Assembly (NCBI RefSeq): GCF_009765755.1
Contig: NZ_LMUV01000011.1
Span: forward strand, 1,524,061-1,588,060
Length of the DNA stretch: 64,000 nucleotides
Origin: Rhodanobacter sp. L36
Lineage (GTDB): Bacteria > Pseudomonadota > Gammaproteobacteria > Xanthomonadales > Rhodanobacteraceae
Reading direction: 5' to 3'
Both the position numbers and the translations under genes were made by a program. Below, in pieces: positions 34,352 through 43,886 of this stretch. Position 1 is the first letter of the stretch. Each line of letters begins with the position of its first letter. The notes below the pieces were generated by a model. The model was not told where the DNA came from, did not search any database, and saw only the letters and a program-made list of their open reading frames with translations.

Positions 34352-36790
34352 ATGAAAAGAAAGTACCTCTACGCATCCGTGGCCCTGGTTCTGGGGCTGG
34401 CCTCGTCGGTATCGCTGGCGCAAAGCACCAGCGATCAGACGAACACCACGCAGGACAATGCGTCCAAACCTGCGCAACGCGCCAGCGTTTCGAGCACGTC
34501 AAATACGACGACCTCGAACGATACGAAGCGCGTGCAGCAGTTGAGCACGGTGCAGGTACAGGCACAGTCGCTGTCGCTGGCTCATGGATTGATGTCGGTG
34601 CAGACCGCGCCGAAGGCGGTTTCGACAATCACCCGCGACGCCATTGTGCGTGCGGCTCCCGGCGCGACCTTCGTGCAGATGATCGACAGCATTCCTGGCG
34701 TGAACGCGTCGACCGACGATTACACCGGCCTGGCCAACGGCAACTACAGCATTCGCGGCTACACCAGCGACGAAATCGGTACCACAGTCAACGGCGCGCC
34801 GATCAACGACAGCGGTAACTACAAGGTCTACTCGACCGAGTACGGCGATACAGAAAACATGGGTGACATCACCGTGCTGCAGGGTTATCCAGATGTGGAC
34901 ACGCCGATCGGCGGCGCCGCGGGCGGCTCGATCGCATGGGTCACCATCGACCCATCGCACACGGCCGGCCTGGACGTCAGCCAGACCTTCGGCAGCAATG
35001 ATTATCGCCGGACGTTTTTCCGGCTGAATACCGGCGATACCGGCCCGGTGCGTTCGTGGCTCTCGTACTCGGATAATCGTGCCGATCTGTGGCGCGGTCC
35101 CGGCGAACAGAAAGTCACCAAGATCGATGGGAAGTCGATCTGGACCATCGACGACAATGATTCCATATCGGCGTCGTTCCAGTACAACCGTGAATTCACC
35201 AACACGTACGAGAGCCTGACCAAAGCGCAGGCGCAGACGAATTACAACCAGAACTACGACCGCGACCTGACAAGTCCGACCGACACTAATTTCTACAAGC
35301 TGCATACCAACCCGTTCCGCAGCTGGCTGGTCAGCCTGGATGGCGAATTCAAGCTGAGTGACGACCTGCGTCTGTCGGTCGTGCCGTATTTCCAGTACGG
35401 CCTTGGCGGCGGCGGCGGCGGCGCGACTTTCACCGAGTCGACTTCTCCGCTCAACTACTACCAGTACGCAAATCAGGACCTCAATGGCAACGGCACCATC
35501 GGCGGCAAGGCACTCGCCTATTCGTTGAGCTCCACCTACACCATGCGTCCGGGCGTGATCGCCAAGCTCAACCAGGACTTTGGCGAAAACAACAGCCTCG
35601 AATACGGTTTCTGGTGGGAGCGCCCTCGTCAGGAACAGAGCGAAGTGTTCACGCCGACGGCCGATGGCGTTCCTTCGGACAATTGGGCCAAAACCGACCT
35701 GATCCGTTACCCCGATGGTCTGGTGCAGACGCTCTACAACGAGTACACCACCAGCGAAACGCGCAAGGTCTTCGCGACCGACACGTGGACGCCGAACGAC
35801 CAGTGGACGATCACCGCAGGTGCTTCGTATCTGTGGGTTCAGCGCAAGGGCTTCGACTACGAGTACCTGGGTTCGGTGCGTCCCGGCTACACGCAGTACG
35901 GCCTCGACGGCATCAGCTCGACATACCACAAGGTGACGCCGACCGCAGGCGTGAAGTATCAGCTGAACGAGCAGAACCAGTTCTACTTCGGTGCCGGCCG
36001 TACCTTCCGTGCGCCGATCAATGGCGCAACCTTGCAGAACGCAGCGGTCGCCACCGCACCCGGCCAGGTCACGGCAGCGAACAATTTCCTCAACAAGCCG
36101 GAAATCTCCACCACCGGAGATCTCGGCTGGCGTTTCTACAACGACACGTTCTCGGCCAGCGTCGATGCGTACGCCTCCAACTTCACCAACAAGCAGATTT
36201 CGGGCTTCGACGAATATACGTTTGCAACCGTGTACCTGTCGCTGCCGAAGGTGCACATGCGCGGCCTGAACACTGAAGCCAGCTACAAGATTTCGGATAA
36301 CTGGTCGGTGTACGGTTCGTACGCCTATACCCAGGCGAAACTTGCGGCCAACCTCGATACGCAGGGCGACGGCATCTACAACACCGACGGCAAGATTCTG
36401 CTCAATACTCCGAAGAACACCGCCTACGTGCGCCTGAGCTACGACCAGGGTCCGTTCTGGGCGAGCCTCGACGAAAAGTACCGCGGCCCGATCTGGGGTG
36501 ACTGGTCGAATACGCAGAAGGTGGGTGGCTACGCCACACTCAACCTCAACACGGGCTGGAACTTCCCGGACTTCTCCACGTCGTTCCGCAAGCCGTTCAT
36601 CAAGGTCAACCTGTTCAACATCACGGATCGCCAGGCGCTCACCAACGCTAACAACATCAGCTCGTACCTGGCTGCGAATCCGAGCAAGATGAAGGACGAC
36701 AACGGCACCACGCTGTTCGCTTCCGAGCCGTACTACTCGCTGCTCGAAGGCCGCACCCTGATGGTGACGTTCGGAGCTTCGTTCTTCTAA
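34352..36790 (+). CDS. TonB-dependent receptor 1
   Basis: An outer-membrane receptor of 812 residues from the ATG at 34352. It has a signal peptide (MKRKYLYASVALVLGLASSV) and a Ser/Thr/Gln-rich linker. A TonB-box-like STVQVQAQ comes before the plug domain (VQTAPKAVSTITRDAI, DSIPGVNA, GNYSIRGYTSDEIG, DITVLQGYPDVDTPIGG). A long 22-strand-type barrel follows, ending in the aromatic TFGASFF. No adjacent siderophore or sugar genes show its substrate. A clear terminator follows, so it is transcribed apart from the next receptor. Confidence 0.93.
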   Translation: MKRKYLYASVALVLGLASSVSLAQSTSDQTNTTQDNASKPAQRASVSSTSNTTTSNDTKRVQQLSTVQVQAQSLSLAHGLMSVQTAPKAVSTITRDAIVRAAPGATFVQMIDSIPGVNASTDDYTGLANGNYSIRGYTSDEIGTTVNGAPINDSGNYKVYSTEYGDTENMGDITVLQGYPDVDTPIGGAAGGSIAWVTIDPSHTAGLDVSQTFGSNDYRRTFFRLNTGDTGPVRSWLSYSDNRADLWRGPGEQKVTKIDGKSIWTIDDNDSISASFQYNREFTNTYESLTKAQAQTNYNQNYDRDLTSPTDTNFYKLHTNPFRSWLVSLDGEFKLSDDLRLSVVPYFQYGLGGGGGGATFTESTSPLNYYQYANQDLNGNGTIGGKALAYSLSSTYTMRPGVIAKLNQDFGENNSLEYGFWWERPRQEQSEVFTPTADGVPSDNWAKTDLIRYPDGLVQTLYNEYTTSETRKVFATDTWTPNDQWTITAGASYLWVQRKGFDYEYLGSVRPGYTQYGLDGISSTYHKVTPTAGVKYQLNEQNQFYFGAGRTFRAPINGATLQNAAVATAPGQVTAANNFLNKPEISTTGDLGWRFYNDTFSASVDAYASNFTNKQISGFDEYTFATVYLSLPKVHMRGLNTEASYKISDNWSVYGSYAYTQAKLAANLDTQGDGIYNTDGKILLNTPKNTAYVRLSYDQGPFWASLDEKYRGPIWGDWSNTQKVGGYATLNLNTGWNFPDFSTSFRKPFIKVNLFNITDRQALTNANNISSYLAANPSKMKDDNGTTLFASEPYYSLLEGRTLMVTFGASFF

Positions 36791-36812
36791 GAACGGTTTC
36801 GTCACAGTCAGC

Positions 36813-36846
36813 AAAAAGCCGATGCCCACAAGCATCGGCTTTTTTT
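36813..36846 (+). terminator. Rho-independent terminator after TonB receptor 1
   Basis: A nine-pair stem AGCCGATGC/GCATCGGCT with a six-base loop, preceded by A residues and followed by seven T. It separates the two receptor genes. Confidence 0.93.
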
Positions 36847-37064
36847 GTGTCCTAAATTCGCAGGAAATTGCCGATCAATCGTCAATAGTTACGAAACTGT
36901 AATATCATGCGGCTAGATTTGCTTCGGCTCGCCGTCTACGCGACAGCAGCGCTGCATCTGGTCCACAAGACCGTCCAAGGGAAAACGAACGACATCCTGA
37001 CTTCCGGCTATCCGGTTGATGTCGCGTCTTACCCATTTTTCGAAATCGAAGAGGTTGATGCTCC

Positions 37065-40000
37065 ATGAACAATCGTTTTCGCGCAAAGGTTCTGCCCCTG
37101 GCGATCACTGCGCTTCTGGCAACCGCGCCGCTGATGGCGCAAGACACCTCCTCCTCGATCGACGGCCATGTGCTCGATGCCAGCGGCCAGCCTGTTGTCG
37201 GCGCCACGGTGCAGATCGTGCACGAGCCGTCCGGTACCACGAAGATCATCACCACCGATGCCGCTGGCCGTTATTCGGCTCAGGGCATGCGCGTCGGCGG
37301 ACCGTTCGATATCACCGTGTCCAAGGCCGGCCTGACCCAGGCCGAACGTGACAACGTCTACCTGCAACTGGCGCAGAGCACTTCGGTCAACCTGACCATG
37401 GGTGCCGCGGCCGCCGACGCAGCCAACGCAAAGACGCTTGCCGGCGTCAGCGTCTCGGCCAACTCGCTGTCACAGACGTTCACGCCGGACAACAAGGGCA
37501 TCAGCACCAATATTTCCCGCGCCGAGCTGGATGCTCAGCCGACGCCAGGCCGCTCGATTCAGAACATCGTGCGCATGGATCCGCGCGTGGTCGTCACCGA
37601 TCGCGCACGTGGCGAAATTTCAGCGGTCGGCCAGAACAGCCGCTACAACAACATCACGGTCGATTCGATCAGCGCCAACGATCCGTTCGGCCTGAATGCC
37701 AACGGCCTGCCGACGCTTGGCACGCCGATTTCGCAGGACACGATCCAGGAATACAACATCTCCACCGCGAACTACGACGTGGCCAACCGCCGCGGCCTGG
37801 GCGCCAGCGTCAATGCGGTGACCAAGAGCGGCACCAATGATTTCCACGGTTCGGTGTACTACGCCTTCCAGAACCAGAACCTGATCGGCGACAACGAAAA
37901 GGGCGCCGAGTACCAGGGCTTCGATCGCCAGTGGACTGGTGGCGGCACCGTCGGTGGTCCGATCGTCAAGGACAAGCTGTTCTTCTTCGTGTCAGCGGAA
38001 AAAAGCGTGCAGGTCGGTGCCGGCAGTCCTTACGGTCCAGTCGATTCGGGCGCGGGTACGCCGATCGCCGGTTTGACATCCGCGATGGTGCAGCAGGTGC
38101 GCGATGCGGCGAAAACCGTCGGCATCACGCAGGATCTCGGCTCGGTCGGCGGTGGCAATTCCAATCTCGAAGACAAGCGCTACCTCGGCAAGATCGACTG
38201 GAACATCACCAACAATCACCGTGCCAGTTTCACCTACAGCCAGACCAAGGAAAGCAAGCCGATCATCACCGGCAGCACTACCAAGCTGGTGCTCTCCAGC
38301 GGTTGGTACAACACGGCGGTGAACAACAAGAGCTACGCGTTCCATTTCTACGATGATTGGTCCGACAAGTTCTCGACCGACACCACCTTGTCCTATTCGG
38401 ATTTCAAGCAGAACCGCGGCCCGTACAACGGCGTGGACATGCCTGATATCACGGTGTACCCAGTCGCCTTTGGTGGCCCGGCAGTGGAGTTCGGCTCCGA
38501 GTATTCGAGCCAAGCGAACGTGCTTTCGGTGAAGACGCTCAACGCGGCGTGGGCGGGCACCTTGTTCCTCGGTGACCACACCATCAAGGGCGGCGTCGAT
38601 TTTGAAAAGGACAAGTACTACAACCTGTTCGTGCAGGGCCTCTTCGGCAGCTATACGTTCGAAGACTTGAAGGGCAGCACCAATACGGGCCTGCAGAATT
38701 TCCTCGCCGGCGACTACTACCAGTATTCGTATCATCGTCCGTCGAACGGCCTCGGTCTCAACGATACCGCCGCTGCGTACAGCCTGAACCAATACGGCGT
38801 GTTCCTGCAGGACACCTGGCAGGTCAACAACAACCTGTCGGTGCAATACGGCGTTCGTATCGACATTCCGTTGATGGACGACAAGCCGCTCTACAACGCC
38901 AAGTTCGCATCGGCGCCCGGCGTCGGCGCGAATGGTGCTGCGACGGGTGGCTTTGGTCGTACCAACCAGACGAACATCAACGGCAATCGCGTGGTCCAGC
39001 CGCGCATGTCGTTCAACTACAACTTCGAAACCGAGCACATGACGCAGTTGCGTGGTGGCGCCGGCCTGTTCGTTTCCAATCCGCCAGGCGTGTGGATCGG
39101 CAACATCTTCTCGAACTCGGGCGTGACGCAAACGCAGTTCACCTGCGGTCCGACGCAAGCCAAACCATGCAACACCAACCTGCCGCCATTCAGTCCGGAT
39201 GCCCACGCGCAGAACGACGGTGCCGCCGGCGGCCAGATGACCGTGAACACGGTCGAGCCGGGCTTCCGCATTCCCAGCGCATGGAAGTTCAGCCTCGGCT
39301 TCGACAAGGAACTGCCGTGGTGGGGCCTGGTCGCAACGGTCGACTACGAGCACATCAAGCAGCGTGACGCGATCCTCTATCAGGATCTGAATCTGGGTAC
39401 GCCGACGGGCGTACTGCCGGATGGTCGCGCACTGTTCTACAAGCTGACCAACAGCGATCCGAAGGCCACGGGCCAGTCGAACCGCGCCAACGCCAACCCG
39501 GTATTCTCCGGTTCCATCATCAACTTGGCCGACACCAGCCGCGGCAAAGCGGACAACCTGACCCTGGCATTGAAGAAGTCTTTCAGCGACGAATGGTCGG
39601 CGATGGTCGGCTTCAGCTGGAGTCGCGCCACCGAAGTGAATCCGGGCACGTCCAGCGTCGCGGCGTCGAACTACTTGAACGACTACGTGCGCAATCCGAA
39701 CGAGAATGTCGCCAGCGTCTCGAACTACTCCGTGCCTAAGCGCGTGATCGCTTCGCTGACCTGGCAACACCATTTCTTTGGCGACTACGCGACCAGCGCC
39801 AGCGCGTTCTTCGACGGGCACTCGGCTTATCCGTACAGCTGGACGTTCGGCAACGATGCGAACGGCGACAGCTTCACCAACGACCTCGCCTTCATCCCTA
39901 AGCCGGGTCAGGTGGAATTCCGCCCGGGTACCAGCCAGCAGCTGATCGATTCGTTCTACAGCTACATTCAGCACAACGATTACCTGAAGGATCATCAGGG

Positions 40001-40397
40001 CGACATCGCCAGCCGCAACGGCGATCGTGCGGGTTGGCTCAATCAGCTCGACCTGAGTTTCAGCCAAGAAATTCCGGGCATCTTCCGCGGCAACAAGGGC
40101 ATCATCCGGCTCGACGTCTACAACTTCACCAACTTGCTCAGCAAGAAGTGGGGCATCGAGAAGCGCGTGAACTTCCCCGGCGGTCGCGCACTGGCTGACT
40201 ACTACGGCGTGGATCCGTTGACCGGCGAATACATCTACAACATCGACTGCGGCACCGCTGCCGGCGCCGGCAAAACCTGCACCAACTACGTGAAGAACGG
40301 CCAGTACAGCCCACTGACGGTTCCCACGTACATCAACAACAACGACGATCTGGCACAGCGCTGGTCGCTGCTGCTGACGGTGAAATACACCTTCTGA
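37065..40397 (+). CDS. Oar-type TonB-dependent receptor with carboxypeptidase-regulatory-like domain
   Basis: A 1110-residue outer-membrane protein. A signal peptide of about 25 residues is followed by a CarboxypepD_reg-like beta-sandwich (SIDGHVLDASGQPVVGATVQ, TTDAAGRYSAQGM). Next come a plug domain (SRAELDAQPTPGRSIQNIV, DSISANDPFG, GASVNAVTKSGTNDFHG) and a barrel ending in LLLTVKYTF. The layout matches Oar-like receptors, which are common in Xanthomonadales. Its ligand is unknown; peptides are one suggestion, since Oar homologues move proteins and proteases have been linked to them. About 270 bases separate it from receptor 1, and a terminator follows. Confidence 0.93.
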   Translation: MNNRFRAKVLPLAITALLATAPLMAQDTSSSIDGHVLDASGQPVVGATVQIVHEPSGTTKIITTDAAGRYSAQGMRVGGPFDITVSKAGLTQAERDNVYLQLAQSTSVNLTMGAAAADAANAKTLAGVSVSANSLSQTFTPDNKGISTNISRAELDAQPTPGRSIQNIVRMDPRVVVTDRARGEISAVGQNSRYNNITVDSISANDPFGLNANGLPTLGTPISQDTIQEYNISTANYDVANRRGLGASVNAVTKSGTNDFHGSVYYAFQNQNLIGDNEKGAEYQGFDRQWTGGGTVGGPIVKDKLFFFVSAEKSVQVGAGSPYGPVDSGAGTPIAGLTSAMVQQVRDAAKTVGITQDLGSVGGGNSNLEDKRYLGKIDWNITNNHRASFTYSQTKESKPIITGSTTKLVLSSGWYNTAVNNKSYAFHFYDDWSDKFSTDTTLSYSDFKQNRGPYNGVDMPDITVYPVAFGGPAVEFGSEYSSQANVLSVKTLNAAWAGTLFLGDHTIKGGVDFEKDKYYNLFVQGLFGSYTFEDLKGSTNTGLQNFLAGDYYQYSYHRPSNGLGLNDTAAAYSLNQYGVFLQDTWQVNNNLSVQYGVRIDIPLMDDKPLYNAKFASAPGVGANGAATGGFGRTNQTNINGNRVVQPRMSFNYNFETEHMTQLRGGAGLFVSNPPGVWIGNIFSNSGVTQTQFTCGPTQAKPCNTNLPPFSPDAHAQNDGAAGGQMTVNTVEPGFRIPSAWKFSLGFDKELPWWGLVATVDYEHIKQRDAILYQDLNLGTPTGVLPDGRALFYKLTNSDPKATGQSNRANANPVFSGSIINLADTSRGKADNLTLALKKSFSDEWSAMVGFSWSRATEVNPGTSSVAASNYLNDYVRNPNENVASVSNYSVPKRVIASLTWQHHFFGDYATSASAFFDGHSAYPYSWTFGNDANGDSFTNDLAFIPKPGQVEFRPGTSQQLIDSFYSYIQHNDYLKDHQGDIASRNGDRAGWLNQLDLSFSQEIPGIFRGNKGIIRLDVYNFTNLLSKKWGIEKRVNFPGGRALADYYGVDPLTGEYIYNIDCGTAAGAGKTCTNYVKNGQYSPLTVPTYINNNDDLAQRWSLLLTVKYTF

Positions 40398-40430
40398 TCC
40401 ATTCGTAACGTTTCAGGCGTGACAAGTAAC

Positions 40431-40460
40431 ACCGGCGTCCGCGAGGGCGCCGGTTTTTTT
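40431..40460 (+). terminator. Terminator after Oar-type receptor
   Basis: Stem ACCGGCG with near-complement CGCCGGT and a nine-base loop, followed by seven T. Confidence 0.92.
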
Positions 40461-40559
40461 GTGCATGCTTGACCATGTGATGCACGCGCATGAAGCTAGG
40501 CGGTCCGCCAGCATGCGTCATCTGTTGGCGGACTAGTTCGAAAGACCCAGGAGAATCAT

Positions 40560-41963
40560 TTGAGCAACGAAAACTTCCGCAGCGCCGCCGGCAAACTTGC
40601 CACCGTCAGTGCGCGCATCTCGCCGGTCGGCGGGCTGGATATTCTTTCGCGCAACGAAGTCGCGCGCCTTCGTGGAGCGAGCGATTCCGGCCTGCATGCA
40701 CTGTTGCGTCGCTGCGCGCTCGCGGTGCTGACGTCGGGCAGCATCAGCGATGATCCGCGCGCGATACTCGAGCAATATCCGGATTTCGATATCCAGGTAC
40801 TGCAGCAGGACCGCGGCATCAAGATCGAGCTCAGTCATGCGCCGGCACAGGCTTTCGTGGATGGACAAATCATCCGCGGCATCAACGAGCTGCTGGTCGC
40901 CGTGGTGCGCGATATTGTCTACGTGTCGACCCAGCTTGAGCAGACCGGGCTCGAGCTGGACGGTTCGGCAGGCCTGACGCAGGGCGTGTTCGAAATCCTG
41001 CGCAATGCGCGCATCCTCAAGCCGCACATCGATCCCAACCTCGTCGTCTGCTGGGGCGGGCATTCGATCTCGCGCGAGGAATACGACTACACCAAACTCG
41101 TCGGCTATCAACTCGGTTTGCGCGGCCTGGATATCTGCACCGGTTGCGGTCCCGGCGCGATGAAGGGGCCGATGAAAGGCGCGACCATCGCGCACTCGAA
41201 GCAACGTCGTCGCAACAATCGCTACATCGGCATCACCGAGCCCGGCATCATCGCGGCCGAGTCGCCCAATCCGATCGTCAATCATCTGGTGATCATGCCG
41301 GACATTGAAAAGCGCCTCGAAGCGTTCGTGCGCATGGGCCACGGCATCATTGTGTTTCCCGGTGGCGTCGGCACAGCAGAAGAAATTCTCTACCTGCTCG
41401 GCATCCTGCTGCATCCGGACAACGCCGGCACGCCGTTCCCGCTGATCTTCACCGGCCCGAGCCAGTCGGCCGCGTATTTCGAGCAGATCGACCGGTTCCT
41501 GCGACTCGCCCTCGGCGATGAAGTCGCCGCGCATTACCAGATCATCGTGGACGACCCCGCCGCCGTGGCGAAGGCCATGATCAAGGGCATCGACAAGGTG
41601 CGCCACAACCGGCTCGATACGAAAGACGCGTTCTTCTTCAACTGGGCGTTGCAGGTCCCGCTCGAATTCCAGATGCCGTTTCGCCCGACCCACGAGGCGA
41701 TGCGCGCGCTGCAGATCCATCACGATCGACCACTTCACGAACTCGCGGCGGATCTGCGCCGCGCCTTCTCCGGCATCGTGGCTGGCAACGTGAAAGAAGA
41801 GGGCGTGCAGGCAATCGAGAAATCCGGCCCGTTCGAGATCGATGGCGATACGGACATCATGCAGGCGCTCGACAAGCTGCTGCAGGCGTTCGTCGAGCAG
41901 CACCGCATGAAGTTACCCGGCGGCGCTGCGTATGTACCGTGCTATCGCGTGATCACGCGCTGA
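40560..41963 (+). CDS. ppnN: Nucleotide 5'-monophosphate nucleosidase (LOG family)
   Basis: A 467-residue PpnN/YgdH-type enzyme that splits purine and pyrimidine monophosphates into base and ribose 5-phosphate. In E. coli it is stimulated by (p)ppGpp. The LOG core shows VVCWGGHSISREEYDY, CTGCGPGAMKGPMKGA and FPGGVGTAEEILYLLGIL. N- and C-terminal extensions match the long form. The start is a TTG with AGGAG eight bases upstream. The leader carries an inverted repeat. Confidence 0.93.
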   Translation: MSNENFRSAAGKLATVSARISPVGGLDILSRNEVARLRGASDSGLHALLRRCALAVLTSGSISDDPRAILEQYPDFDIQVLQQDRGIKIELSHAPAQAFVDGQIIRGINELLVAVVRDIVYVSTQLEQTGLELDGSAGLTQGVFEILRNARILKPHIDPNLVVCWGGHSISREEYDYTKLVGYQLGLRGLDICTGCGPGAMKGPMKGATIAHSKQRRRNNRYIGITEPGIIAAESPNPIVNHLVIMPDIEKRLEAFVRMGHGIIVFPGGVGTAEEILYLLGILLHPDNAGTPFPLIFTGPSQSAAYFEQIDRFLRLALGDEVAAHYQIIVDDPAAVAKAMIKGIDKVRHNRLDTKDAFFFNWALQVPLEFQMPFRPTHEAMRALQIHHDRPLHELAADLRRAFSGIVAGNVKEEGVQAIEKSGPFEIDGDTDIMQALDKLLQAFVEQHRMKLPGGAAYVPCYRVITR

Positions 41964-41991
41964 AACGCGTTCCGAAAAGGCTGCGAATGGG

Positions 41992-42020
41992 TTGACAGCC
42001 CATGGCGGCCCCGACAAACT
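41992..42020 (+). promoter_or_regulatory. Promoter of tRNA-Asn
   Basis: A consensus TTGACA, a 17-base spacer and CAAACT, with the tRNA starting 12 bases after the -10 box. Confidence 0.82.
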
Positions 42021-42031
42021 ACGCAGCTCAC

Positions 42032-42108
42032 GCCCGAATAGCTCAGCTGGTTAGAGCACTTGACTGTTAATCAGGGGGTCGCTGGTTCGAGTCCAGCTTC
42101 GGGCGCCA
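42032..42108 (+). tRNA. tRNA-Asn (anticodon GTT)
   Basis: A 77-base cloverleaf. The acceptor stem GCCCGAA pairs with TTCGGGC, the D arm contains AGCTCAGCTGGTTAGAGC, and the anticodon loop CTGTTAA gives GTT. The T arm has GGTTCGAGTCC, and CCA is encoded. A promoter precedes it and a hairpin terminator follows. Confidence 0.96.
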
Positions 42109-42116
42109 AGAACATC

Positions 42117-42146
42117 AAAGGCTTGCAGCAATGCAGGCCTTTTTCT
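42117..42146 (+). terminator. Terminator after tRNA-Asn
   Basis: AAAGGC-T-TGCA pairs with TGCA-G-GCCTTT around a GCAA loop and runs into TTTTT. Confidence 0.9.
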
Positions 42147-42617
42147 TTGGCGCTGCGTCCAGCTTGTATTGGAAGATGGCATCTTTCAATCGCGTGGCCC
42201 GCCATGCGGGTTCGCCAGGACCTCCATCGTAGCTATGCAGAACGCGGACGCTCGATCGTCGCAACTTTCGAATTCGTGGATGCCGAGCGTCCGCGAGCGT
42301 TTGCAGATGTCCGCGGACACATCAATCCGGGCCAAAACTATCGCGCACCCGTGAGTATTGGCGTATCTGCGAGTGGCACGATGCCTGCTACCTCTGAAAC
42401 TCCATTCGTCATTCAGTGGATCTCTAGAAAATCTGAGTTCGATCTGGTCAGACTTTGGCACCACACATCGCGTCGATCAGCTGGTGCATGCACCAGGAAG
42501 AAGGTAGGCGCGGAAACAAGAAAATCCACGCGCAGCCGTGGAAATTTCTTCAGAAACTCTCGAGGATAAACTTCGCGTTATTGCAAGCGTTTTGCCGTTG
42601 GTTCTTCAAGGCGCCTT
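42147..42617. other. Gene-free stretch with GC-rich inverted repeats
   Basis: About 470 bases with no convincing reading frame on either strand. It contains a perfect 12-base inverted repeat, CGCGGACGCTCG (42243-42254) against CGAGCGTCCGCG (42284-42295). A perfect palindrome TGTCCGCGGACA lies at 42309-42320. The tRNA-Asn gene upstream could be an old integration point, but no integrase or repeated tRNA end was seen. Confidence 0.5.
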
Positions 42618-43883
42618 TCAAAGTTGCGATTCAAAAGGTCGGACAAGAATCTCGCCGATCTTCTGGAGCAGCGATCGCTGGTTCCATTTTTCCAGCGTGT
42701 AACGCGTGGCTCCTTTCAGATCGTCGTCCATCACCTGGGTCATCGCGCGACCGAACTCTTTCGAGTAGATGTTGAGGCTTGCCTCGTCGTTGAGGTTGAA
42801 CGAGCGCATGTCGAAGTTGGTGGAGCCGACCGAAACCAGCAGGCCGTCGAGGATGAGCATCTTGTTGTGCATCATCGTTTTCTCGTACTCGTAAATCTCG
42901 ACGCCGGCACCGAGCAGTTTTCCCCATGTTCGTCTGGAGGCCATGCGAACCAGACGAGAGTCGATGTGTTTGTCCGGGACCAGTAGCCGGATACGCGCGC
43001 CGCGCGTTGTCGCCGCGATCAGCGCGTCGACCATGATGTCGTCCGGAATGAAATACGCCGCCTGCAGATCGATGGATTTTTTGGCAGCGGCGACAGCGAG
43101 CAGATACATCAGGTGCATCGACGCATTGCCGCCTGCCGGCGAGCTGACGAACAGATGCATCCGGTCGTGGCCCGATGGAGACAGCACTGGGTAATACACA
43201 TCGCTGTGCAAGACGCGGCCGGTGCTTTTGATCCAGTTGTCCATGAAGCCGGCCTGCATCTGCGCGACCACCGGTCCTTCCACGCGAAAATGCATGTCGC
43301 GCCAGTGGTCGGGATCCTGCGCATGGCCTTGCCACTGATCGGCGATTCCGACACCGCCCGTGAACCCGATGCGCCCGTCGACGACGAGCAGTTTTCGGTG
43401 CGTGCGATTGTTGAGGCGTGCGATGGAATACCAGCGAAGCGGGTGATATTTCTCGACCTCGATGCCGGCATCGACGAGCTCGTCGAGCAGCTTGCGCTCC
43501 ATCTTTTCGCTACCCGCCCAATCGAGCATCACGTGGACGGGAATGCCTGCCTTCGCGCGTTCTTTCAGTGCATCGGCAAATTCCTTTCCGATATCCCCGG
43601 ACCAGTAGATGTAGGTCTCGAAGGTAATGCTCGTTCTTGCTTCACGGATCGCCTGAAGCATCGACGGAAAAATCTCGTCGCCGTTCTGCAGCGGCGTAAT
43701 GGAATTTCCCTCAAGCACATCGGGCCCGAGCATCGCATCCATTTCCAGCGCGAACTGGGGATCATCGATGGCATGGCAGTGCTTGACTGCATGGCGAACG
43801 GTTTTTTCGGGCCGGTGAAAATTCATCGACACGACCACGACGAACGCCGTGATCGCGATGGCCGCAAGCACCGCGATCCACAT
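42618..43883 (-). CDS. Cardiolipin synthase (phospholipase D family)
   Basis: A 421-residue membrane-bound enzyme with one N-terminal helix and two HKD motifs, HRKLLVVDGRIGFTGG and HNKMLILDGLLVSVGS. The two catalytic His are about 185 residues apart. It condenses phospholipids into cardiolipin and is closest in size to ClsB-type proteins. Only three bases separate its start from the stop of the AI-2E-family gene upstream, so the two form an operon. Confidence 0.92.
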   Translation of the reverse strand: MWIAVLAAIAITAFVVVVSMNFHRPEKTVRHAVKHCHAIDDPQFALEMDAMLGPDVLEGNSITPLQNGDEIFPSMLQAIREARTSITFETYIYWSGDIGKEFADALKERAKAGIPVHVMLDWAGSEKMERKLLDELVDAGIEVEKYHPLRWYSIARLNNRTHRKLLVVDGRIGFTGGVGIADQWQGHAQDPDHWRDMHFRVEGPVVAQMQAGFMDNWIKSTGRVLHSDVYYPVLSPSGHDRMHLFVSSPAGGNASMHLMYLLAVAAAKKSIDLQAAYFIPDDIMVDALIAATTRGARIRLLVPDKHIDSRLVRMASRRTWGKLLGAGVEIYEYEKTMMHNKMLILDGLLVSVGSTNFDMRSFNLNDEASLNIYSKEFGRAMTQVMDDDLKGATRYTLEKWNQRSLLQKIGEILVRPFESQL

Positions 43884-43886
43884 GGG

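Noticed and set aside
34499..36835. A 778-residue open frame on the minus strand
   Set aside because: It is antisense to the TonB receptor gene, which has a signal peptide, plug and barrel motifs. The minus product has no recognizable domain and reflects GC-rich codon structure.
37992..40067. A 691-residue minus-strand open frame
   Set aside because: It lies wholly within the Oar-type receptor on the other strand and has no motif of its own.
42032..42617. Genomic island inserted at tRNA-Asn
   Set aside because: No integrase, no duplicated tRNA 3' end and no foreign gene content; ordinary chromosomal genes follow.
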